Source: Pseudomonadales bacterium (GTDB lineage: Bacteria > Pseudomonadota > Gammaproteobacteria > Pseudomonadales > Azotimanducaceae). Taken from it: DNA of 64,000 nt. The stretch covers positions 650,977-714,976 of the forward strand of contig JAEPOO010000001.1 in assembly GCA_017642855.1 (NCBI GenBank). The letters are read 5' to 3'. A program made the translations under genes and the position numbers. Below are positions 44,578 to 52,964 of this stretch, one piece after another; positions within the stretch are counted from its first letter, which is position 1; every line of letters starts with the position of its first letter. A model generated the notes under the pieces. The model saw only the letters and a program-made list of their open reading frames with translations. It was not told where the DNA came from and made no database searches.

Positions 44578-45765
44578 ATGTCGGAACTTGCAGAATTCAG
44601 AGAAGAGACACGGGCCTGGTTGGCGGAGAACTGTCCTGACGGCGCCAGAGGTCCTGGTGAGATTCACACCGGGTCAACCAAAGTCAATTTTGCTGCTGAT
44701 ACACAGCGCTGGATGGAAGCCATGGCAGAACGAGGTTGGACGGTCCCGAACTGGCCAAAGGAATATGGCGGCGGTGGTCTAAGCACAGAAGAAACGCGTG
44801 TCCTTTATGAAGAAATGCTGGCGCTGGGCGCAAGGGCACCGCTCGTTAATATGGGCACCCGAATGTTCGGGCCGACACTGCTTGAATACGGCACCGAAGA
44901 TCAGAAACAACGTCACCTGACGGTGATTGCGCAGGGTGGCGCCGCCTGGTGCCAGGGATACAGTGAGCCGGGTGCGGGCTCTGATCTGGCGAGTTTGCGC
45001 TGCCGCGCGGAAGACAAAGGAGATTATTTCCTGATCAATGGCCAGAAGATCTGGACCTCTGGTGCGCAATACGCGGATTGGATGTTCTGCCTGGTACGCA
45101 CGGACTTCGAAGTTTCCAAACACAATGGCATCAGTTTTGTGTTGTTGCCCATGGATCAGGAAGGAGTGACGGTGAAACCTATTGAACTGATTTCCGGCAG
45201 TTCTCCCTTCTGCGAGACCTTCCTCGACAACGCGATCGCGGAGAAACGGGATCTGGTTGGGCAATTGAACGAAGGCTGGACGGTCGGCAAACGGCTGCTG
45301 CAACACGAACGGTCAGGGCAGGGTGGTCTCGGAACAGGCGCGCAGCGCTCACGCCCGGTCGGTGTCTCCATCGATCTCGAGGTGAACGAGGTGCTGAACG
45401 ATTATGTGAAAGACCCAGCGATCGCGCCGGAGTTGCGAGACAACGTGATCGACTGGAAGATGCGATCAGCAGCTTTCCGTCTGACGCAGAAACGTGCCGG
45501 AGAAGAATCACGTGACGGCAAAACGCCGGGTGAAGCCACGTCGGTGTTTAAATTCTATGGTTCAACGCTGGCTCAGGATCGTCAGGACCTCATCGTCGAT
45601 TTGATGGGCCATCACGGTGTTGCCTGGGAAGGAGATGGTTTTTCTTCCGATGAGATTGGCGCGGCGAGGTCCTGGCTCGCCAGCCGCTCCGTAACCATTT
45701 ACGGCGGTACCAATGAAGTGCAGGCCAACATTATTGCGAAGCGGGTATTAGGCCTTCCGGATTAG
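44578..45765 (+). CDS. Acyl-CoA dehydrogenase (third of three)
   Basis: This is a 395-residue dehydrogenase. CQGYSEPGAGSDLASLRCRA and FLINGQKIWTSGAQYADWMF are the flavin-binding middle domain; the C-terminal block is TIYGGTNEVQANIIAKRVLG. It is closest to the second protein (same QGYSEPGAGSD/NGQKIW pattern, same insertion) and could pair with the small first subunit too. The start at ATG 44578 is preceded by AAGGGGAAA; a GTG at 44575 is one codon earlier. Last gene of the rightward three-ACAD operon. Confidence 0.9.
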   Translation: MSELAEFREETRAWLAENCPDGARGPGEIHTGSTKVNFAADTQRWMEAMAERGWTVPNWPKEYGGGGLSTEETRVLYEEMLALGARAPLVNMGTRMFGPTLLEYGTEDQKQRHLTVIAQGGAAWCQGYSEPGAGSDLASLRCRAEDKGDYFLINGQKIWTSGAQYADWMFCLVRTDFEVSKHNGISFVLLPMDQEGVTVKPIELISGSSPFCETFLDNAIAEKRDLVGQLNEGWTVGKRLLQHERSGQGGLGTGAQRSRPVGVSIDLEVNEVLNDYVKDPAIAPELRDNVIDWKMRSAAFRLTQKRAGEESRDGKTPGEATSVFKFYGSTLAQDRQDLIVDLMGHHGVAWEGDGFSSDEIGAARSWLASRSVTIYGGTNEVQANIIAKRVLGLPD

Positions 45766-45782
45766 GCGGGTTTAGCGCTGAT

Positions 45783-46661
45783 TTAGCTCCGCTCGAGGGC
45801 AGCGATTCGCTCCTCAAGCGGCGGATGGCTCATAAACAGTGCTTTGATGCCTGTGGGTTTGCCGCCATTGATGCCAAAGGCCGCGAACTCACCTGGCAGA
45901 TCTTCCGCCTGATCACCCTGTAGACGTTTCAGGGCGTCGATCATCTTCTGCTTGCCAGCCAGGCTCGCACCACCTTCGTCGGCTCGGAATTCACGCTGCC
46001 TGCTGAACCACATAACGATCATGGTGGCGAAGATAGAAAGCACGATCTGCGCAAGAATCGAAGTGATGAAGTAACCAATGCCAAGGCCTCGTTCGTTTTT
46101 CAGGATCACGCGGTCAACGAAGAAACCAACAATTCGGGAGAGGAAGATCACGAAGGTGTTCACAACTCCCTGGATAAGACCCATGGTGACCATATCGCCA
46201 TTGGCGACGTGGGCCACTTCATGTCCCAGCACAGCCTCTGCTTCGTCTGCTGTCATCTGTTGCAGAAGACCTGTGGAGACCGCAACCAGTGAGTTGTTCC
46301 TGCTCATGCCCGTAGCAAAGGCGTTCACCACGTCGGATTGGAAGATGCCAACTTCGGGCATGCCGATGCCAGCAGTTTCCGCCTGGCTTGCAACGGTGTC
46401 CACCAGCCACTTCTCCTGGGGATGGGTCGGGTTCTCAATGATGTGAACCCCCATGGCTCTCTTCGCGGACCATTTAGACATGGCGAGCGAGATAAAAGAG
46501 CCGCCGAAGCCGATCACGGCGGACATGACCAGGAGAGCCTGCATGTTCATATCAACGCCGTTTTGTGCGAGCAGCCCCTCAATACCAAGAATCTGGAAGG
46601 TGATGCTGATCAGGGCGATAACCGCAATATTGGTTGCAAGGAACAGGAATAGTCTCGTCAT
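45783..46661 (-). CDS. htpX: Membrane zinc metalloprotease HtpX
   Basis: HtpX degrades misfolded inner-membrane proteins. At 292 residues it has the E. coli length. Two N-terminal helices, the HEVAH zinc site near residue 146 with the following GDMVTMGLIQGVVNTFVIF helix, and a further helix at about 195-220 are present. The REFRADEGGA block near residue 228 provides the third metal ligand. It faces the third ACAD convergently with a 17-base gap, and stands just downstream of nhaA on the same strand. Confidence 0.95.
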   Translation of the reverse strand: MTRLFLFLATNIAVIALISITFQILGIEGLLAQNGVDMNMQALLVMSAVIGFGGSFISLAMSKWSAKRAMGVHIIENPTHPQEKWLVDTVASQAETAGIGMPEVGIFQSDVVNAFATGMSRNNSLVAVSTGLLQQMTADEAEAVLGHEVAHVANGDMVTMGLIQGVVNTFVIFLSRIVGFFVDRVILKNERGLGIGYFITSILAQIVLSIFATMIVMWFSRQREFRADEGGASLAGKQKMIDALKRLQGDQAEDLPGEFAAFGINGGKPTGIKALFMSHPPLEERIAALERS

Positions 46662-46720
46662 GGTTAATCTCGCTTGCTCAATAACGTTAATTTACTATGT
46701 GGTGGCGAAGAGGGGCGAAT

Positions 46721-48049
46721 TCAAGTCCGTGTGGTCATGTACAAAATGATGGCCCCCCCCATCGCGGATAGCACAGAGCCGATTAGAACCCCTGTCTTAG
46801 CGATGTCAATCAATGCTTCGTCTGGCCAGGCAAGCGTTGAGATAAAGAGCGCCATTGTAAAGCCTACGCCTGCGAGCATCCCGGCACCCGCGATCTGCAG
46901 GAATGAAACGCCATCAGGCAATTCCGCGATTCTCAGCTTGATGGCGAGCCAGGCAAAAAACAGAATCCCGAGCGGTTTGCCGATAAACAAGCCGGCGATA
47001 ATACCGAGTGCGATGTGGTTGGTTAACACCGCCGTGAAGTCGTCCGCAATGACGACACCGGCGTTGGCCAGGGCAAAGATGGGTAAGATCATGAAGGTGA
47101 CAAACGGCATGAGTGCGTGCTCAAGTTCCTGAAGCGGTGCAGTGGCCTTCTCCGTCACCTGTTCCATTTCATGCACAATTGAGTGCTGTTCATTGCTCAG
47201 GAGAGAATTTCCCTGGGGTAAGCCGGATTCCCTGAGTCTCTTCAACAACATCTCTGTAGTCTCAACAAACTGCAAGCCGTCGATGCGTGTCCGTGCGGGA
47301 ATCGTGAACGCCATCAAGACTGCTGCCAGTGTGGCGTGGACGCCAGATTTAAGAAACGCGAACCAGACAATGGCGCCGATCAGACCATAGATGATCGGAT
47401 TGCGAACGCCGGCGATGTTGGCTCCGATAGAGACCATCAGGAAAAAACCACCGATCACCAGACTTTGAGCGGCAATGTCGTCAGTGTAAAAAATGGCGAC
47501 AACCAGAATTGCGCCGATGTCATCCACGATCGCGAGAGCAGTTAGGAATACTTTCAAAGAAATGGAAACTGGAAACAGGGCAAGAATGCCAAGCGCGAAC
47601 GCGATATCGGTTGCCATTGGTATACCCCAACCCTGGAACGCATCACCTCCGGGGTTGATCGCAACATAGATGCTCGCGGGTACCAGCATACCCCCCGCAG
47701 CCGCAAATATTGGCAAAGCGGCGGTCCTTGGATTCGCAAGCTCTCCTGCAAGAAACTCTCGTTTGATTTCCAGTCCAACCACAAAGAAGAAAACACCCAT
47801 GAGTCCATCGTTGATCCAGTGGCTGATTGATTTCTCGTGGTACAGCTCACCGATTCCAAGGCCAGCGTAGGTGTGCAGCAGATCGTAGTGAATCGCTGCC
47901 AAAGGCGAGTTGGCCCAGATCAGGGCAATAATGGTGGAGAGCAGCAACAGGATGGCGCCGGCAAGCTTATGCTCAAGAAACATCAAGAACGGTCTGGTGA
48001 TCCGGTCAATAAGTAAGTCGTCAGAGCTTCTTGGTGTCGGGGCGCTCAT
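46721..48049 (-). CDS. nhaA: Na+/H+ antiporter NhaA
   Basis: This is a 442-residue antiporter that expels Na+ in exchange for protons. The ion-binding aspartates lie in AIVDDIGAILVVAIFYTDDI (near residue 170), and the WANSPLAAIHYDLLH and GLEIKREFLAGELANPRTA blocks match E. coli NhaA. It is about 50 residues longer than E. coli NhaA, with an N-terminal 15 and a central loop near 280-310 (LSNEQHSIVHEMEQVT). The start overlaps the LOG-family gene by 29 bases, so translation is coupled. Confidence 0.93.
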   Translation of the reverse strand: MSAPTPRSSDDLLIDRITRPFLMFLEHKLAGAILLLLSTIIALIWANSPLAAIHYDLLHTYAGLGIGELYHEKSISHWINDGLMGVFFFVVGLEIKREFLAGELANPRTAALPIFAAAGGMLVPASIYVAINPGGDAFQGWGIPMATDIAFALGILALFPVSISLKVFLTALAIVDDIGAILVVAIFYTDDIAAQSLVIGGFFLMVSIGANIAGVRNPIIYGLIGAIVWFAFLKSGVHATLAAVLMAFTIPARTRIDGLQFVETTEMLLKRLRESGLPQGNSLLSNEQHSIVHEMEQVTEKATAPLQELEHALMPFVTFMILPIFALANAGVVIADDFTAVLTNHIALGIIAGLFIGKPLGILFFAWLAIKLRIAELPDGVSFLQIAGAGMLAGVGFTMALFISTLAWPDEALIDIAKTGVLIGSVLSAMGGAIILYMTTRT

Positions 48050-48593
48050 ATTCGTTCATCCGTTTCATCAGGTCACCGGGGTTAGAGTCCACCAACAGCA
48101 TATCGGCATGCGAGGATTTTACGAAACCTTTCTCTACGGTGCTTGCGAGAAAACTGATGAGCACATCGTAATAACCTTCGAGATTTAAAAGGCCAATCGG
48201 TTTGCGATGAAAATCAAGCTGAGACCAGGTCCAGATCTCGAATAACTCCTCCAAAGTGCCAAGCCCGCCAGGCAGCGCGATGAACCCGTCACTGAGAGCA
48301 GCCATTTTTTCTTTGCGATCATGCATCGATTTGGTGATGTACAACTCTGACAGTCCCCCGTGTGCAATCTCTTTATCAGCGAGAGACTTGGGCATAACAC
48401 CGAAAACTGAAGCGCCACTAGCAAGGGCGGCATCTGCAACGGTTCCCATCAGGCCGATGCTGGCGCCCCCGTATACGAGGTCACAGTCGTGGTCGGCGAG
48501 CGCTTTGCCGAGGGAGGTTGCCCCTTTCAGAAAGGCAGGATCATTGCCGGGACTTGAACCGCAGTAAACGCAAATGCGTTTTCTCGCGGGCAC
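48021..48593 (-). CDS. LOG-family (TIGR00730) protein
   Basis: This is a 190-residue Rossmann protein of the LOG family, whose members include cytokinin-riboside 5'-monophosphate phosphoribohydrolases and bacterial nucleotide N-glycosidases. ICVYCGSSPGNDPAFLKGA starts the fold and PGGLGTLEELFEIWTWSQLD carries the PGGxGTxxE signature. The start codon is GTG at 48593, directly following the clpP-type stop. It lies between clpP and nhaA in the leftward operon. Physiological substrate unknown; nucleotide monophosphate hydrolysis is the family expectation. Confidence 0.85.
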   Translation of the reverse strand: MPARKRICVYCGSSPGNDPAFLKGATSLGKALADHDCDLVYGGASIGLMGTVADAALASGASVFGVMPKSLADKEIAHGGLSELYITKSMHDRKEKMAALSDGFIALPGGLGTLEELFEIWTWSQLDFHRKPIGLLNLEGYYDVLISFLASTVEKGFVKSSHADMLLVDSNPGDLMKRMNEYERPDTKKL

Positions 48594-49175
48594 TTACTGA
48601 ATGTCGTTAACAGATTTAACGACTTTGCTGACGATTCCATATTCGATGGCTTCGTCCACGGACATCCAGTAATCGCGGTCGGTGTCTTTCTCGACCTGCT
48701 CCAGAGGGCGGCCAGTCTCTGCAGAGATGATCTTGTTGATTCGAGCCTTGGTCTTAAGGATCTCTTCCATCTGAATAGCAATGTCGGTGGCGTCGCCGCG
48801 CGAACCACCACTGGGCTGGTGAACCAGATAGCGGGTATTCGGGAGCGAATAACGGTTCTCTTTTTTCGCGGCAAGGTAAATATTCGTCGCGGCGCTGGCC
48901 ACCCATCCGGTGCCTACAACCCGTACCTCAGGCTTGATGAATTTGATCATGTCGTAGATCACATCACCGCTTTCCACGTGTCCACCGGGAGAGCTGATGT
49001 AAATGGTGATCGGCTCATCACTTTCTGACGCCAAAGCCAATAGTTGTTCCGTCACCGCCCGAGCGATGCGTTCATTAATTTGGCCAAAGATGGAAATGGA
49101 TCGGGACTTGAACAGCTTCTCATCCATAAAGCTGGATGGCAGTTTCATGTCCTGTTGCTCTTCATTCATGGTCAT
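48594..49175 (-). CDS. ClpP-family serine protease subunit
   Basis: This is a 193-residue ClpP-fold protein forming a compartment protease with a Clp ATPase. The catalytic triad is retained: the Ser in GWVASAATN, His in YLVHQPSGGSRGDATD, and Asp in TDRDYWMSVDEAIEYG. The nucleophile neighbourhood (ASAAT instead of ASMGA) differs from the main ClpP, so it may be a second, divergent ClpP. No clpX or tig is adjacent. The ATG at 49175 follows GAGG by eight bases; upstream open codons to 49292 have no ClpP similarity and overlap an operator-rich region. Confidence 0.88.
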   Translation of the reverse strand: MTMNEEQQDMKLPSSFMDEKLFKSRSISIFGQINERIARAVTEQLLALASESDEPITIYISSPGGHVESGDVIYDMIKFIKPEVRVVGTGWVASAATNIYLAAKKENRYSLPNTRYLVHQPSGGSRGDATDIAIQMEEILKTKARINKIISAETGRPLEQVEKDTDRDYWMSVDEAIEYGIVSKVVKSVNDIQ

Positions 49176-49226
49176 TGGTGATACCTCAACAGCGGGTGGG
49201 TCTTCGTCGGAAAGGGGCGATTCTAT

Positions 49227-49297
49227 CCCAATTGAATAGGTCGGAAAACGGACATTAATTGGGGTTATTCGAATAATTGTAACGTGTTCCAATTATT
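49227..49297. promoter_or_regulatory. AT-rich operator cluster before SDR-P450 operon
   Basis: Three perfect inverted repeats lie between the clpP-type gene and the SDR. CCCAATT at 49227-49233 pairs with AATTGGG at 49257-49263. TTATTCGAATAA at 49265-49276 is a 12-base palindrome. AATAATTG at 49272-49279 pairs with CAATTATT at 49290-49297 with 10 bases between. Such density suggests a regulated promoter for the rightward operon. Confidence 0.5.
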
Positions 49298-49336
49298 GTC
49301 GAGCTATGGGAACATGAGTAGAGTGATGGAGGCGTG

Positions 49337-50068
49337 ATGGATCTCATAGAAAAAGTGGTGATCGTGACGGGTGCGGCGTCGGGTATAGGCCGAGCATCAG
49401 CACGCATGATCGCTGAAGCGGGTGCCAGCGCTGTCGTTCTGGTGGATATGGATGCTGCCGGGCTCACCGAAACCGCGAAGGACATAATGGCGGAAACCCG
49501 CCAAATCACCTGTGATGTTACCGATCCGCTAGCGCTGGAAGCACTTTACAAAACAGTCACTGATCGATTCGATCGATTGGATGTGGTGTTTAACAATGCG
49601 GGTATCGTCTCTGGGCCACCGCCATTTCCGGATACGGACCTTGAGCGTATAAGACGGGTGGTGGATATCGATCTGACCAGCGTTATCCAGAGTAGTGCTC
49701 TCGCCATTCAATACATGCGCACGAACGGCGGGGGGGTGATCATAAACACGGCTTCAACCGGCGGACTCAACCCTTACCTGTCAGATGCCCCTTATGCCGC
49801 TTCGAAAGCGGGGGTCATTATGTTTTCCCGATCCTGCGCGGAGCTTCACGAACAGTATGGTATTCGAGTTAATGCGGTGTGCCCTGGCGTCACAGAAACC
49901 CCGATTCTGGATAAAACCGGTGGAGGCACCCGGCCGGAATGGTTGGGACCGATCATGGAACACATCAAAGCGCTGTCGCCTGAAGATATTGGCCAGACAG
50001 TGTTGGATATCATTAAAGACGACAACATGGCTGGAGAGTTTGTTGTCGTTCAGAACGAACCTCGCTAA
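49337..50068 (+). CDS. SDR-family oxidoreductase
   Basis: This is a 243-residue classical SDR. TGAASGIGRASARMI (about residues 11-25), DVTDPLALEALYKT, NNAG near residue 85 and the catalytic YAASKAGV (near residue 155) are intact. VLVDMD after strand 2 suggests NAD preference. The ATG at 49337 has a GGAGG four bases upstream. It heads a rightward operon with a P450, nitroreductase, second SDR, GST and zinc-ribbon membrane protein; oxidising an alcohol formed by the P450 is plausible. Confidence 0.9.
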   Translation: MDLIEKVVIVTGAASGIGRASARMIAEAGASAVVLVDMDAAGLTETAKDIMAETRQITCDVTDPLALEALYKTVTDRFDRLDVVFNNAGIVSGPPPFPDTDLERIRRVVDIDLTSVIQSSALAIQYMRTNGGGVIINTASTGGLNPYLSDAPYAASKAGVIMFSRSCAELHEQYGIRVNAVCPGVTETPILDKTGGGTRPEWLGPIMEHIKALSPEDIGQTVLDIIKDDNMAGEFVVVQNEPR

Positions 50069-50082
50069 CCCAAGAGAAGACG

Positions 50083-51360
50083 ATGAGCGATAGACGTACA
50101 CAACCACAGAAAGGCTTCACGGAAGTGGAGTTTAATTCCGAACCATTTTTGACGGACTTCAAAAAAATCTATGAGGGCATGCATGCCAGTGGTTGTCCGT
50201 TTGCGCATTCGAAGACCGGAGATCACTACGCAGTTGCTTCGCATGCAGACATCATGGACATCCTCAAGCAATATGATGTTTGGAAGGCGAAGTATGGTCC
50301 TGCCCTGAATTACCTGGAATCACCGGGCGTGCTGGTCAGCGTTGATCCTCCGGAGCACACGTTCGAGGTTCGCATTGTTTCCAGCGCTTTTTCCCAAGAA
50401 GTTTTCGATGCCATGATTCCGGATATGGAAGCCTTCGTGAATGAACAAATTGATAAGGTTTATGACGCTGGTGAAGCGGATCTGCATGAACTGCTCTCCA
50501 TTGAGCTTCCGCTGTTCGTGATCTTTAAGCTGCTGGGCTTCGATCGATACGATGAAGATGGCGGTGATCGGTTCCTTTGGACGCGCGATGGCATCATCGC
50601 ATCTGTCGGATTGATGCTGGTGCCGCCGGGAGAAGCGGCTGCCATGATTGAGAGCGGCAATATTGAGCAGGTGCGTATACAGGCATTGACTCGTACCAGC
50701 GAGTTGTTCGTAAAACACCTGACGGTGTCCAAAGAAAAACTCGCATCCGGCGAATGGCAGGGTGATGAAAACCTGGTGACGCGTTTCCTGACCACACCGG
50801 GTCCAGATGGCAACTACCTGTCTGATGACAAGATCATCGGCTTTATGGGCTTTCTGCTTACAGCGGGTAGTGCGACCACCACCATTATGCTGTCGAACAT
50901 TATTTATCGGCTTCTCACTGAAGAAGGTGCCTGGGAAAAGGTCAAAAGCGATCGAGGATTAATACCCATTGCTATCGAAGAAACCCTGCGTCTGGATTCG
51001 CCGGTTCAGGGACTGTTTCGAACCAATGATGTCCCTGTAGAGTTAGGCGGTGTTCAGGTCGATAAAGATACTAAAGTCATGCTGCTCTGGGCCGCTGGAA
51101 ACCTCGACCCGGAAGTGTTCGACGATCCTATGAAGTTTGATCTGGATCGAGATCTTTCAAAGGTGAAGCGGCACCTGGCCTTCGGTTACGGCACGCATTT
51201 TTGTCGTGGTGCGCCACTTGCTCGCCTGGAAGGAGATGTTTTTCTGCGGGTCATTTTTGATCGATTGAAGAACCTCAGGCTCAATGGTGAAGTTGAGATG
51301 GATAAAAGGATGCCGGTGCTGCAAGGTATTCGAAAGCTGCCCGTCGCTTGGGACCAATAA
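50083..51360 (+). CDS. Cytochrome P450
   Basis: This is a 425-residue soluble bacterial P450. Signature parts are TAGSATTT in the I helix (about residues 262-269), EETLRLDSP with the ExxR pair near residue 305, and heme loop FGYGTHFCRGAPLAR with the axial Cys near residue 372. It inserts oxygen into an unactivated C-H bond using electrons from a ferredoxin, which is not encoded nearby. Gap of 14 bases after the SDR. A second, distinct P450 lies at 56408-57622. Confidence 0.93.
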   Translation: MSDRRTQPQKGFTEVEFNSEPFLTDFKKIYEGMHASGCPFAHSKTGDHYAVASHADIMDILKQYDVWKAKYGPALNYLESPGVLVSVDPPEHTFEVRIVSSAFSQEVFDAMIPDMEAFVNEQIDKVYDAGEADLHELLSIELPLFVIFKLLGFDRYDEDGGDRFLWTRDGIIASVGLMLVPPGEAAAMIESGNIEQVRIQALTRTSELFVKHLTVSKEKLASGEWQGDENLVTRFLTTPGPDGNYLSDDKIIGFMGFLLTAGSATTTIMLSNIIYRLLTEEGAWEKVKSDRGLIPIAIEETLRLDSPVQGLFRTNDVPVELGGVQVDKDTKVMLLWAAGNLDPEVFDDPMKFDLDRDLSKVKRHLAFGYGTHFCRGAPLARLEGDVFLRVIFDRLKNLRLNGEVEMDKRMPVLQGIRKLPVAWDQ

Positions 51361-51371
51361 AGGAGAACAAG

Positions 51372-52031
51372 ATGTCCGATCTACGCAATGTGTTGCCACA
51401 TGGAAAGGAAGGGACGAATAACGTTTGGGATGCCATGTATACACAACGAGCAATTCGTTACTGGCAGGAAAAGCCGGTGCCCCGGGACCTGCTGAAGACA
51501 GTGATTGAAGCTGGTTCAAAGGCCCCCAGTGGAAGTAATACTCAGCCTTGGGTTTTTGTCGTGATAGATGATGAAGCGCAGCGCGAGAAGATTGGCGATG
51601 CGCTGAACGCGGTTTACGAAGGCGGGCCACTAAAAAACATGATTACCGAGGGTCAGAAATCGGACGACAAAAGCCAGCGTTTGATGCTCAAAGGTGCGCA
51701 ATCCTTCTTCTCCAAGTTGGCAAAGGCACCGGCGATAATAGTGCCATGCCTCTACAAACTTTCTTCACCGACACCTGATCCAGGATCACTGGAAGCAGGT
51801 AGTTCCATTTATATGGCGGTGCAGAACGTTATGTTGTCTGCACGTGCGCTGGGTCTTGGCACCGTTATGACAACTGCGCACGTGCTTATTAACGAGGCGC
51901 TCAGAGAAACCTGTGACATTCCTGATGATGCCTACCCTGCAGCGCTTATCCCAATCGGGTATCCTGATGCCAATTTCGGGCCTACAACACGTAAGCCCGT
52001 CGAAGAAATCATTAAATACAACTTTTGGTAG
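51372..52031 (+). CDS. Nitroreductase-family flavoprotein
   Basis: This is a 219-residue FMN enzyme. AIRYWQEKPVPRDLL and APSGSNTQPWVFVVI (about residues 45-59) are the family FMN-binding blocks, and LGLGTVMTTAH the distal one. It could reduce a nitro, quinone or enone group; the physiological substrate is unknown. The ATG at 51372 follows AGGAG by six bases, and eight extra in-frame codons upstream are rejected because they overlap the P450 end. A similar protein starts at 60135. Confidence 0.88.
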   Translation: MSDLRNVLPHGKEGTNNVWDAMYTQRAIRYWQEKPVPRDLLKTVIEAGSKAPSGSNTQPWVFVVIDDEAQREKIGDALNAVYEGGPLKNMITEGQKSDDKSQRLMLKGAQSFFSKLAKAPAIIVPCLYKLSSPTPDPGSLEAGSSIYMAVQNVMLSARALGLGTVMTTAHVLINEALRETCDIPDDAYPAALIPIGYPDANFGPTTRKPVEEIIKYNFW

Positions 52032-52067
52032 TCGCTGAAGGCGCCTGGAGTTTTTTGGAGAGGAAAC

Positions 52068-52964
52068 ATGAGTGATTTTGAAGGCAAGGTAGTTGTTATC
52101 ACCGGTGCTGGTGGTGGTCTTGGTAAAGCACATGCGCTGGAGTTTGCCAGTCGTGGTGCCAAGGTTGTCGTTAATGATCTAGGTGGTTCAGGTGACGGTA
52201 CGGGTTCCGGAGACGCGGCTGACGTCGTGGTTGATGAGATTAAAGCGGCAGGCGGTGAAGCGATCGCCAACAAAGCCAGTGTCTCCGATAAAGCAGGCGC
52301 TCAATCCATTATTGACGACGCTGTCAGTGCCTACGGCACCGTCGATATTCTCGTCAACAATGCCGGTATCCTTCGAGACAAAAGCTTCAAGAACATGGAA
52401 ATGGGCGATTGGGACATCGTCATGGACGTGCATTTGAATGGCACAGCGTATGTGACCAAAGCCGCGTGGCCCATCATGTATGAGAAGAACTATGGCCGTA
52501 TCGTCCTGACCAGTTCCGTGTCTGGTATCTACGGCAACTTTGGGCAGGCAAACTACGCCGCTGCCAAGATGGGTATGGTAGGCATGATGAACGTTCTGTC
52601 CATCGAAGGTCTTTCAAAGAACATCCGTGTGAATACACTCGCGCCCGCGGCGGAAACCCGCCTGATCGGCACGATTCCCGGCCGGGAAGTGAATCCCGAC
52701 GATCCTCGTCCTGAGTCACATCCGCGCTTGGTGACACCAGCGGTTCTGCTGATGTGTGCTGAAGATGCGCCAACCAATCGGATCATCCATGCGGGTAATG
52801 GCAGCTATTACAGCAGTGCCATCTTCTCTAATGAGCATATCCAGATCGGTGCCGATGCCACTTACGAAGAGCTTCTCGAGCAGAAAGATAAGCTGCTCGA
52901 TATGAGTAACTCAGAAGAGATGTCAGGCCTACTTCGAGTCATGAAGCAGGCTCAGAAGTCCTGA
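52068..52964 (+). CDS. SDR-family 3-hydroxyacyl-CoA dehydrogenase, MFE-2-like
   Basis: This is 298 residues. The glycine loop is TGAGGGLGKAHALEF and the catalytic block YAAAKMGMVGMM, preceded by SSVSGIYGNFGQ. This arrangement (VVVNDLGG with D-loop, GNFGQANYAAAKMG) is that of the dehydrogenase part of peroxisomal multifunctional enzyme type 2 (HSD17B4), a D-3-hydroxyacyl-CoA dehydrogenase. A C-terminal helical tail of about 60 residues is not the hydratase domain, so it is a stand-alone enzyme. Its stop (TGATG) overlaps the GST start by one base. Confidence 0.9.
   Translation: MSDFEGKVVVITGAGGGLGKAHALEFASRGAKVVVNDLGGSGDGTGSGDAADVVVDEIKAAGGEAIANKASVSDKAGAQSIIDDAVSAYGTVDILVNNAGILRDKSFKNMEMGDWDIVMDVHLNGTAYVTKAAWPIMYEKNYGRIVLTSSVSGIYGNFGQANYAAAKMGMVGMMNVLSIEGLSKNIRVNTLAPAAETRLIGTIPGREVNPDDPRPESHPRLVTPAVLLMCAEDAPTNRIIHAGNGSYYSSAIFSNEHIQIGADATYEELLEQKDKLLDMSNSEEMSGLLRVMKQAQKS

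Noticed and set aside
49176..49292. N-terminal extension of the ClpP-type gene
   Set aside because: It does not resemble any ClpP leader, and the ATG at 49175 has a GAGG at proper spacing. The sequence there is dyad-rich regulatory DNA.
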